From the NCBI GenBank assembly GCA_900768735.1, contig CAAGDZ010000308.1, positions 1 through 5,615 on the forward strand: DNA of 5,615 nt, written 5' to 3'. Made by a program: the position numbers and the translations under genes. This document shows positions 1-5,312 of this stretch, piece after piece (the first letter of the stretch is position 1; each line of letters starts with the position of its first letter). The DNA is from Oscillospiraceae bacterium (GTDB lineage: Bacteria > Bacillota > Clostridia > Oscillospirales > Ruminococcaceae). The notes below the pieces were generated by a model, which saw only the letters and a list, made by a program, of their open reading frames with translations, ran no database searches and was not told the DNA's origin.

Positions 1-1
1 C

Positions 2-841
2 GACTTTGATACCTTTAAGGGTGAGGAATATCTCGACAAGGTGATTGCGATTGACCAGTCGCCGATAGGCAGAACCCCGCGCTCCAACCCCGCAACCTAT
101 ACGGGTGTATTCAACGATATACGCGAGCTCTTTGCCTCGACAAACGACGCGAAAATGCGCGGCTATAACGCGGGCAGATTTTCCTTCAACGTAAAGGGCG
201 GCCGCTGTGAGGCGTGCGAGGGTGACGGCATAAACAAGATAGAGATGCACTTTCTCCCCGATATTTATGTGCCGTGCGAGGTCTGCAAGGGCAAGCGGTA
301 TAACAGAGAAACTCTGGAGGTAAAATACAAAGGCAAGAGCATTTATGATGTGCTTGAAATGACGGTGGAGGAGGGTCTTTCCTTCTTTGAAAACCATGAG
401 AAAATCCGCCGCAAGCTCCAGACGCTTTACGATGTCGGACTGGGCTATGTCAAAATCGGTCAGCCCGCGACCACGCTTTCGGGCGGTGAGGCACAGCGTG
501 TAAAGCTTGCGACCGAGCTGTCAAAGCGGGCGACAGGCAAGACCGTCTATATTCTCGATGAGCCTACAACCGGACTTCATACCGCAGATGTGCACAAGCT
601 GATTGACGTTTTGCAGAAGCTGACCGACGGCGGAAACACGGTGCTGGTTATTGAGCATAATCTTGATGTAATAAAGACCGCCGACTATATCATTGATATG
701 GGACCAGAGGGCGGCGACAAGGGCGGTACTGTTATCGCAAGCGGTACGCCGGAGGAGGTAGCGGCTGTGCCGGTATCTTATACGGGAAAATACCTTGCGC
801 CCTTGCTCGGGGTGGACAGAAGCGAGCAGGTTACGCTTTAA
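2..841 (+). CDS. uvrA: UvrABC system ATPase subunit UvrA, C-terminal part (5' end outside window)
   Basis: This is the last 279 residues of UvrA, the DNA-damage-sensing ABC-type ATPase that loads UvrB in nucleotide excision repair. The frame is open from base 2, so the gene begins before the window; full-length UvrA is about 940 residues. Visible landmarks are the IDQSPIGRTPRSNPATYTG block at 50-106, the second UvrA zinc module as CxxC-x19-CxxC (CEAC at 206-217, CEVC at 275-286), the ABC signature LSGGEAQRVKL at 476-508, Walker B ILDEPTTGLH at 551-580 and the H-loop IEHN near 653-664. The C-terminus (SYTGKYLAPLL plus a short tail) is typical and intact, and the stop is TAA at 839-841. A rho-independent terminator begins 24 bases later, so uvrA is the last gene of its transcript. 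Identification is essentially certain. Confidence 0.98.
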   Translation, partial: DFDTFKGEEYLDKVIAIDQSPIGRTPRSNPATYTGVFNDIRELFASTNDAKMRGYNAGRFSFNVKGGRCEACEGDGINKIEMHFLPDIYVPCEVCKGKRYNRETLEVKYKGKSIYDVLEMTVEEGLSFFENHEKIRRKLQTLYDVGLGYVKIGQPATTLSGGEAQRVKLATELSKRATGKTVYILDEPTTGLHTADVHKLIDVLQKLTDGGNTVLVIEHNLDVIKTADYIIDMGPEGGDKGGTVIASGTPEEVAAVPVSYTGKYLAPLLGVDRSEQVTL

Positions 842-865
842 GGTGAAACACAAGTATACACAACT

Positions 866-895
866 AAAGCCGACAGTAAGTGCTGTCGGCTTTTT
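866..895 (+). terminator. Rho-independent terminator after uvrA
   Basis: The 11-base arm AAAGCCGACAG (866-876) pairs perfectly with CTGTCGGCTTT (883-893) around the 6-base loop TAAGTG, and the T-run reaches 895. It lies 24 bases after the uvrA stop, in the uvrA orientation. The same hairpin recurs at 2018-2048. Confidence 0.93.
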
Positions 896-930
896 CGCGT
901 ATTTTTGCCTATCGGATAATTATTCCGGAT
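866..930 (+). repeat. Direct repeat copy 1: terminator plus trailing motif, left of the lipoprotein gene
   Basis: The first 38 bases (866-903) match 2018-2055 with one mismatch (C896 versus T2048). A looser match follows, with small indels: GCCTATCGGATAATTATTCC here against GCTATCCGGAAATTATTCC in copy 2. The bases before the hairpin are unrelated in the two copies. Copy 1 follows uvrA. Copy 2 runs into the stop codon of the flavodoxin gene. The repeats therefore bracket the lipoprotein gene. Confidence 0.85.
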
Positions 931-954
931 TTTTATAAAAATTCTCCGATTCCC

Positions 955-983
955 TTGACAATATATATACATATAATTATAAT
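955..983 (+). promoter_or_regulatory. Perfect-consensus sigma-A promoter for the LRR lipoprotein gene
   Basis: TTGACA at 955-960 and TATAAT at 978-983 are separated by exactly 17 bases, matching the vegetative consensus at all twelve positions. Upstream, a 14-base AT-only palindrome at 929-942 (A, T5, AT, A5, T) falls where an UP element would lie, about -60 to -47. Transcription should start near 989-991, leaving a leader of about 50 bases. Confidence 0.87.
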
Positions 984-1000
984 TGATATTGAAAATTCGG

Positions 1001-1012
1001 AAATCCGGATTT
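1001..1012. promoter_or_regulatory. 12-bp perfect palindrome in the leader, possible operator
   Basis: AAATCCGGATTT reads identically on both strands and lies just after the expected transcription start of the lipoprotein gene, 28 bases before its ATG. That position would suit a repressor site. A related TTCCGGAT lies at 923-930, upstream of the same promoter. Function is inference from symmetry and position only. Confidence 0.35.
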
Positions 1013-1039
1013 ACGAAAGCAATTAAAGGAAGGTAGAAA

Positions 1040-1930
1040 ATGAAAAAGGGACAAAAGATTTTAGGAGCAGTTATATCTGCGGCAATATTGCTTACACTGA
1101 CGGCGTGCGGCGAGGGTTCAGACACTTCATCATCTTCGGCAGTTTCGAGTAACTCACAGCAGAGCAATTCGAGCAGCTCACAGGAAAATACCGGTTCTTC
1201 ACAGGAGAATAGCCCTTCCGCAGAAGAAAGCAGTTCAAGCACTTCTGCGGCAGCCACGCAAAATGATGAAATTCCCGAATCGCCCGTGGGTGATTTTGAA
1301 TACGAGTACGACGAAGAGCTGGATGGTATGGTGATAAAAAAATACATCGGTTCTGATAAAGCGGTTGGTATTCCGGCAGTAATTGAGGAAAAGAATGTTG
1401 TAAGCATAGGAAAGCAGGCGTTTATCAGATATGACATTCTTACAAGCGTAACAATGCCCGACACTGTTGTAAAAATTGACAGTAATGCTTTTACTGATTG
1501 CATAAGACTTTCAGACATAACACTCCCGAACGGAGTCACAACTATAAATGAATGCGCTTTTTATGGCTGCAAAAGTCTCGGAAGCATAACAATCCCCGAC
1601 AGTGTTACATATATCGGAAAGGATGCGTTTTATAAATGCTCAGGACTTACAAGCGTAACAATTCCGGGCAGCGTTGAAAACATTGGATATGAGGCGTTTG
1701 CTATTTGCTCCGGACTTGCAAGCGTAAAAATAGAGGACGGTGTTACAATCATCGGAAATAATGCTTTTACTAAATGTGAACGTCTTACCGATGTAACAAT
1801 TCCCGACAGCGTTACAAGCATCGGAGAATATACATTTGAAAAATGCACAAATCTTACGAGTGCCACATACAAAGGCAAGACCTATTCTTACGCAAATATT
1901 AAAGACTTGTACGTAGCTATAAACGGATAA
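1040..1930 (+). CDS. Leucine-rich-repeat (BspA/LRR_5 type) surface lipoprotein
   Basis: Predicted 296-residue exported lipoprotein. Residues 1-22 form a signal peptide: KK near the N-terminus, a hydrophobic core, then lipobox L20-T-A-C23, so Cys23 should be lipidated and anchor the protein in the membrane. Residues 28 to about 72 are a low-complexity Ser/Gln/Asn/Glu linker, suited to spanning the cell wall. After a lead-in (residues 96-126) come seven exact 23-residue repeats starting at residues 127, 150, 173, 196, 219, 242 and 265, with pattern AFxxCxxLTSVTIPDSVTxIG. This is the BspA/Treponema LRR type (LRR_5), often involved in adhesion or protein binding; the ligand here is unknown. The seventh repeat degenerates into a cap, so the protein looks complete. 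The start is set by AAAGGAAGG at 1025-1033, six bases before ATG. It has its own promoter and terminator, so it is monocistronic. By eye it is AT-richer than uvrA and is flanked by direct repeats, which suggests an acquired accessory gene. Confidence 0.9.
   Translation: MKKGQKILGAVISAAILLTLTACGEGSDTSSSSAVSSNSQQSNSSSSQENTGSSQENSPSAEESSSSTSAAATQNDEIPESPVGDFEYEYDEELDGMVIKKYIGSDKAVGIPAVIEEKNVVSIGKQAFIRYDILTSVTMPDTVVKIDSNAFTDCIRLSDITLPNGVTTINECAFYGCKSLGSITIPDSVTYIGKDAFYKCSGLTSVTIPGSVENIGYEAFAICSGLASVKIEDGVTIIGNNAFTKCERLTDVTIPDSVTSIGEYTFEKCTNLTSATYKGKTYSYANIKDLYVAING
1418..1900 (+). repeat. Seven tandem 69-bp coding repeats (23-residue LRR units)
   Basis: In-frame units begin at 1418, 1487, 1556, 1625, 1694, 1763 and 1832, each opening with the AF (last: TF) codon pair. 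Recurrent DNA is AAGCGTAACAAT followed by a CCCGACAGCGTTACA-like block. The units have diverged at the DNA level while protein phase is kept exactly. Such repeats can gain or lose copies by recombination between strains. Confidence 0.9.
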
Positions 1931-2017
1931 CATGATAACAACGTCTGAAAAATGTTGTATTCTCGGTTCGTAAAGCGGTCTGATACCGATTTGCTCCTGC
2001 GTCCTTTAAACAGCAGC

Positions 2018-2048
2018 AAAGCCGACAGTAAGTGCTGTCGGCTTTTTT
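2018..2048 (+). terminator. Rho-independent terminator after the lipoprotein gene (second copy of the uvrA terminator)
   Basis: AAAGCCGACAG at 2018-2028 pairs with CTGTCGGCTTT at 2035-2045 around TAAGTG, and the T-run reaches 2048. The T-tract is on the plus strand, serving the lipoprotein gene 88 bases upstream. The convergent flavodoxin gene ends 22 bases beyond it; read on the minus strand the hairpin is followed by only three T, so it would be a weaker terminator in that direction. Confidence 0.92.
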
Positions 2049-2080
2049 GCGTATTCTGCTATCCGGAAATTATTCCAGCT
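2018..2080 (+). repeat. Direct repeat copy 2: terminator plus flavodoxin 3' end
   Basis: This is the partner of 866-930. The 30 bases from AAAGCCGACAG through the first five T are identical, then GCGTATT is shared after one substitution, and similarity continues loosely through AATTATTCC. The last part includes the flavodoxin stop codon and its final codons. Copy 1 may therefore carry a decayed remnant of the flavodoxin 3' end. Confidence 0.85.
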
Positions 2081-2597
2081 TGTTTATGTACTCAACAATC
2101 GCCTCTATGTATTTTTTATCCGTCCAGTCGCAGTTTTTGTTTCCTGCCTCTATCAGAGCCTTTTCCAACACATTATAATCCTCGGGGTCTTTCTTGGCAA
2201 CGGCTTTTCTGAGCATATTGCAAAGCGTCCTGTCGGTAAATGACATTTTCTCTGTGTTACATGCACCTCGGCAATAAAACAGAGCAGCGGACGGTATATC
2301 CTTCATATTGTGATTCTTTATTTCCTGGATTGCGCTTTCGTCAAAGGGTGCCATACCGCAGCAGAAAACAATTATTTTCTTTTCGCCGAGCGCAGAGATA
2401 TTTTTCTTCAAGAAAGACATTCCTGCAATACCCGAGGCATAAACCCCGCCGCCGAGAATAATTGTATCATAATCCATAATTTGCTTTACCGACGCTTTTT
2501 TCGTTTCGATACAAGGAAACCCCGTTTCCTGTGAAAGCCAGCCGGCATATTTTTCAGTCGCACCGTATTTTGACTGATACAGTATAACTCCTGTCAT
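2070..2597 (-). CDS. Flavodoxin-domain protein (Flavodoxin_5/HemG-like)
   Basis: A 175-residue cytoplasmic protein predicted to bind FMN and carry electrons. The N-terminal strand and phosphate loop are visible as GVILYQSKYGATEKYA (residues 3-18). A second flavin-contacting loop is LGGGVYASGIAG (48-59), and FYCRGACNTEKMSF (107-120) matches the third conserved stretch of clostridial flavodoxin-domain proteins and HemG. Family knowledge allows a protoporphyrinogen-oxidase-like or generic flavodoxin role; no haem genes are nearby, so the substrate is not assigned. The start is ATG at 2595-2597, because GGGAG (minus strand, 2606-2610) lies eight bases ahead of it. An in-frame GTG at 2610-2612 overlaps that ribosome binding site and is unlikely to be used. 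The gene is divergent from the diguanylate cyclase gene and convergent with the lipoprotein gene. It contains seven cysteines (C29, C79, C80, C109, C113, C126, C156), a high number for this length. Confidence 0.88.
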   Translation of the reverse strand: MTGVILYQSKYGATEKYAGWLSQETGFPCIETKKASVKQIMDYDTIILGGGVYASGIAGMSFLKKNISALGEKKIIVFCCGMAPFDESAIQEIKNHNMKDIPSAALFYCRGACNTEKMSFTDRTLCNMLRKAVAKKDPEDYNVLEKALIEAGNKNCDWTDKKYIEAIVEYINKLE

Positions 2598-2632
2598 AAA
2601 TCCATCTCCCACTGTTTTATTTGTTATATTAT

Positions 2633-2661
2633 ATTTTACTACGGTTGCCCGAAAAATTCAA
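2633..2661 (-). promoter_or_regulatory. Likely promoter for the flavodoxin gene
   Basis: On the minus strand TTGAAT (2661-2656) and TAAAAT (2638-2633) are 17 bases apart. The -10 matches five of six consensus positions and the -35 four of six. Expected transcription starts about 30 bases before the ATG. An overlapping TATAAT a few bases downstream lacks a good -35 partner. Confidence 0.5.
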
Positions 2662-2687
2662 CCATCGGTAAAAGAATTATTCCGGCA

Positions 2688-2716
2688 TTGACACCGAACA
2701 CAAAAAGCGTTATAAT
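2688..2716 (+). promoter_or_regulatory. Perfect-consensus sigma-A promoter for the diguanylate cyclase gene
   Basis: TTGACA at 2688-2693 and TATAAT at 2711-2716 are 17 bases apart, a full consensus match. It points away from the flavodoxin promoter, with 26 bases between the two -35 boxes. GAATTATTCCGG (2674-2685) abuts the -35, and a similar motif lies upstream of the lipoprotein promoter. Confidence 0.87.
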
Positions 2717-2764
2717 TATATCATACAGTGTAAATAAATCCACGTTTTGAAAGGATGAGGTGTT

Positions 2765-3607
2765 ATGACAAAGCAGGAGGTTTTCGATTTTCTAAACAAG
2801 CTGAAAAACGTGTTTGATATAGTAAGACTTGTAAATGTAAATCTTGCGATACAGTACGCTTTTACCGAGGACGGCGAGCTTGTCGAAAAGCCGTACGAGT
2901 GCTATGCGGTGTGGAACAAGGACAGGCGGTGCGAGAACTGTATCTCCGCAAAGGCTCTTTATCATAAGTGCAGAATGACAAAGTTTGAGTTTGTCGACAA
3001 TGAGGTGTATCATGTCATCTCTATGTATGTTGAGGTCGACGGAATGCCGTTTGTACTGGAAATGGTAAACAAGACTGATGATGAGACCTTGTTCGGAGCA
3101 TACGGCAAGGACGATTTTTCAAAGACCATAACAGCGTACACCAAAAAACTGTATACCGATTCGCTGACGGGTGCGTTTAACCGTACATATTACGATGAGC
3201 AGGTAAAGGAGCTTAAAAACATACACGCGGCGGCAATCTTCGACTGTGATGATTTTAAAATTATCAATGATACCTACGGTCACAACGCGGGTGACCTCGC
3301 ATTAAAGACGATAGTAAACGCGGCGTTTTCCTCGGTCAGAAGCACCGACACGCTGGTGCGCTTCGGCGGTGATGAATTTATAATAATTTTCAATGACATT
3401 CCGAAAGAGATATTTGAAGAAAAGCTCTATATGATAAAAGAAAAGGTCAGAGAGTCTTCAATAGCCGAATATCCGCAGATAAAGCTGTCGGTAAGTATCG
3501 GCGGTGTATACAGCGACAACCGGATTGAGAATATTATCAGCGAGGCTGACGAGATGCTGTATAAGGCAAAAGAAGAGAAAAACTGGGTGTGCATCAAAAT
3601 TATATGA
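2765..3607 (+). CDS. Diguanylate cyclase (GGDEF) with N-terminal Cys-rich, probably PAS-like sensor
   Basis: A 280-residue protein predicted to make cyclic di-GMP from two GTP. Residues from about 125 form a complete GGDEF domain: YTDSLTGAFNR (130-140), FDCDDFKIINDTYGHNAGD (159-177, with metal-binding Asp160), the intact active-site loop GGDEF (201-205) and the inhibitory I-site RSTD (192-195), exactly five residues before GGDEF. Catalysis and product feedback should both be possible. Residues 1 to about 120 have no predicted membrane segment, so it should be cytoplasmic. This part resembles the small PAS-like sensor found before GGDEF in many Clostridia and has four cysteines at C46, C56, C59 and C69 (CENC is a CxxC), which might bind metal or sense redox state. 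AAGGA at 2751-2755, nine bases before ATG, fixes the start; GAGG at 2757-2760 may also help. It has its own strong promoter and a hairpin follows the stop, so it is probably monocistronic. Confidence 0.93.
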   Translation: MTKQEVFDFLNKLKNVFDIVRLVNVNLAIQYAFTEDGELVEKPYECYAVWNKDRRCENCISAKALYHKCRMTKFEFVDNEVYHVISMYVEVDGMPFVLEMVNKTDDETLFGAYGKDDFSKTITAYTKKLYTDSLTGAFNRTYYDEQVKELKNIHAAAIFDCDDFKIINDTYGHNAGDLALKTIVNAAFSSVRSTDTLVRFGGDEFIIIFNDIPKEIFEEKLYMIKEKVRESSIAEYPQIKLSVSIGGVYSDNRIENIISEADEMLYKAKEEKNWVCIKII

Positions 3608-3631
3608 CTTATATTTGCTGAGTGATGATAA

Positions 3632-3660
3632 AGCGGCGTTGAGTGTAGTTCAACGCCGCT
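3632..3660. terminator. Strong hairpin between convergent genes, probable bidirectional terminator
   Basis: AGCGGCGTTGA (3632-3642) pairs perfectly with TCAACGCCGCT (3650-3660) around a 7-base loop. It starts 24 bases after the diguanylate cyclase stop and about 50 bases beyond the end of the minus-strand oxidoreductase gene. Neither side has a classical T-run: the plus strand continues AAAATTTATA and the minus strand TTATCAT. Termination is likely by position and stem strength but less certain than for the two GCCGACAG hairpins. Confidence 0.7.
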
Positions 3661-3661
3661 A

Positions 3662-3692
3662 AAATTTATATATGGGGGTATATTCTAAATTT
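3662..3692. other. AT-rich inverted repeat with a G5 loop
   Basis: AAATTTATATA (3662-3672) can pair with TATA (3679-3682) and TAAATTT (3686-3692), leaving a 3-base bulge and the loop TGGGGG. It lies between the strong hairpin and the end of the oxidoreductase gene. It may be part of the minus-strand 3' untranslated region. No function can be assigned. Confidence 0.35.
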
Positions 3693-3709
3693 ATGATACG
3701 CCCGACCGC

Positions 3710-5015
3710 TTAATCATCCCGCTTCATATCCCCGTTCGCGGGATTATCAATCACCCTGCCGCCCTCGTCAAACCTTGAGCCATGGCAGGCGCAGTCCCAG
3801 CTATGCTCCGCATTATTCCATTTAAGCGCACAGCCGAGGTGCGGACAGCGCTTTTTTGACGGCGTGAGCAGGTTTTTGGTCGCTTCAAAGCCGTTTACAA
3901 AAAGCTGCGGCTTCAATATGCTGCGCGACGGGCTGAACGCCGCCGCATAGTCGCTGTTTCTGCCGCACACCATGTCCGACAACAGCATAGCGGCAAGCAT
4001 CGTGCCGGTCATGCCCCATTTGTTAAAGCCGCTCGCAACGTACATATCGGGCGTGTTTTTGGAGTATCTGCCGATATACGGAATATCGTCAAGACTCATG
4101 CAGTCCTGCGTCGCCCAAAGATATTTTATCTTACTGTCGGGGTAGTGCTTATCGGCAAAGCGGCGCAGCTCATCCCAGTTTCCGCCGTCCTTGCCGGTCC
4201 TGTGCGCGCCGCCGCCGAGCAGGAGCAGGTCGCCGTAGTTTCTGAAGGAAAGACCCGACCTGCACTCGTCAACGTACATACCGTCAACCTCCTGTGCGTT
4301 TTGGAGTGCAAGTACATAGGCGCGGTGCTGATACAGCTTCAGATAATAGCTGCCGTGCTTGTTTATAAAAGGAAAATGAGTTGCAACTATTACCTTGTCG
4401 GCTTTTATCCTGCCGCCGTCGGTTATCGCGGTGATGCCGATCATCTCTTTTACAAAGGTATGCTCATAGATATTCAGATTTTGTGCGATTGCCGAGAGAA
4501 ATTTCAGCGGATGAAACTGTGCCTGATTATTAAAGCAGACCGCGCCGACGGTATGGACGGGCAGGGGGAGTGCTTTCAACAAGCCCGGCGTCATATCCGA
4601 TTTTTTCTAGCGCGTCCATCTCGTCCTCAAGCTTTTGTCGGTCGGTTTTTGAATATACAAAATTGTCCTTTTTTTCGTAGTCGCAGTCTGTATCGCGGCA
4701 CAGCTCCGCGAATTTTTCAAACGCCTTACGGTTAGCCATGAGATAAATCCGCGCCGTTTCCGCGCCGTAACTTTTCAGGATTCTGCTGTAGATAAGTCCG
4801 TGCTGATATGTGATTTTCGCGGTGGTGTTTCCGGTGGTGCCGCCGCACAGTCTGTTCTTTTCGACCAGAATATACGGTACGCCCTTTTCCTGTAAAAAGT
4901 GCGCGGTAAGTATACCCGCAATTCCACCGCCTATAATAAGCACATCGGTCTTTATATCTCTGTCGAGCGACGGAAATTCGGGTAGATTTACGGTTTCATG
5001 CCATAATGATTTCAT
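3710..5015 (-). pseudogene. FAD-dependent oxidoreductase with C-terminal Rieske [2Fe-2S] domain, split by a one-base frameshift
   Basis: Two overlapping reading frames make one protein of the DAO-fold oxidoreductase plus Rieske family (compare Bacillus YhfW, function unknown). The N-terminal part (5015-4530) has the FAD-binding VLIIGGGIAG (residues 25-34) and acidic E52. The C-terminal part ends with a Rieske centre C390-x-H392-x15-C408-x2-H411, in CPHLGC and CACHGS, that should hold a 2Fe-2S cluster. Removing one C from the five-C run (plus strand G5, 4564-4568) joins the frames as ESTPLPVHTVGAVCF, giving 434 residues with an intact end; relatives are nearer 500. As read, translation stops at TAA 4530-4532 after 11 wrong codons. 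The start is ATG 5013-5015, with AAAGGCGG seven bases upstream; an in-frame GTG at 5033 overlaps that site. All other motifs are preserved, so this is either a recent mutation or a sequence error. Electron partner and substrate are unknown; the family is usually described as amine or amino-acid oxidase-like. Confidence 0.88.
4564..4568 (-). other. Frameshift site: G5/C5 homopolymer
   Basis: The coding strand reads AGC ACT CCC CCT GCC. With four C instead of five it reads AGC ACT CCC CTG CCC GTC CAT, which restores the reading frame and the family-typical STPLPVH stretch ahead of GAVCFNNQAQFHPLKFL. The extra base cannot be placed more precisely within the run. Confidence 0.85.
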
Positions 5016-5095
5016 ATCTTTGCCGCCTTTCACGATAATAGCTTAACATTATCATTCCGCAAAAGGGCGGTTTTATGCTATGCGATTGCGCCGGC

Positions 5096-5275
5096 TCAAT
5101 ATGAGGTTATGATATTTTCGACATAGCGGTGCATTTCTTTTTTTGAATTTACGTTGTGCGTGCCCGCAATAATCTCCTGCTTTTTGCTGTCGGGCAGAGC
5201 CGCGAACTTTTCCATAGCCTCGGGGTTCTGCGCGAGCGCCATGCCAAAGCCCATCGGCATTTCATAATTCTGCAT
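5096..5275 (-). CDS. Small conserved-type hypothetical protein, 59 residues
   Basis: A 59-codon gene starting at ATG 5273-5275 and ending at TGA 5096-5098. The evidence that it is translated is strong: AAGGAGGG (minus strand, 5283-5290) lies seven bases before the ATG. The protein begins MQNYEMPMGFGMALAQNPEA and continues with a charged helical part (MEKFAALPDSKKQEII, then SKKEMHRYVENII). It is soluble, with no signal peptide, membrane segment or cysteine. From memory, small proteins with an MGFGMALAQN opening followed by a KF-AL-KQ-I helix occur widely in Clostridia as uncharacterised proteins, and the pattern faintly resembles the C-terminal helices of YdeI/OmpD-associated proteins; neither is certain. 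It ends 80 bases upstream of the oxidoreductase gene on the same strand with no clear terminator between them, so the two may be co-transcribed. Function unknown. Confidence 0.78.
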   Translation of the reverse strand: MQNYEMPMGFGMALAQNPEAMEKFAALPDSKKQEIIAGTHNVNSKKEMHRYVENIITSY

Positions 5276-5291
5276 AAAAAATCCCTCCTTC

Positions 5292-5312
5292 GAGATAAGG
5301 TTATTTTATCTC
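5292..5312 (-). promoter_or_regulatory. Inverted repeat just upstream of the small gene's ribosome binding site
   Basis: GAGATAA (5292-5298) and TTATCTC (5306-5312) are perfect 7-base arms around a 7-base spacer, one base before the AAGGAGGG site. The centre includes TAAAAT on the minus strand (5308-5303), a possible -10 box without a convincing -35. It could be an operator over the promoter or a leader hairpin that affects translation. Confidence 0.4.

Noticed and set aside
838..1539. Long open frame on the minus strand opposite the lipoprotein gene (others at 1630-1878 and 1640-1933)
   Set aside because: They are antisense to a clear LRR gene. The repeats and Ser-rich linker keep other frames open; there is no ribosome binding site or recognisable protein.
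1418..1900. Regularly spaced repeats that could suggest a CRISPR array
   Set aside because: The 69-bp period is exactly 23 codons in frame, the units are diverged and there are no unique spacers; they encode LRR units.
1938..1958. Weak hairpin ACAACGT/ATGTTGT just after the lipoprotein stop
   Set aside because: It has seven pairs including a G-U and no T-run; the strong terminator at 2018 makes it unnecessary.
4592..4594. ATG that would start a separate C-terminal oxidoreductase protein
   Set aside because: It has no ribosome binding site and overlaps the upstream frame. Single-base restoration of one continuous protein explains the data better.
4145..4735. 196-codon open frame on the plus strand opposite the oxidoreductase
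   Set aside because: It is antisense to strongly conserved FAD/Rieske coding sequence and its translation resembles no family.
5057..5074. CCGC/GCGG hairpin followed by TTTT between the small gene and the oxidoreductase
   Set aside because: The four-base stem is too weak, and the T-run is on the plus strand where no gene precedes it.
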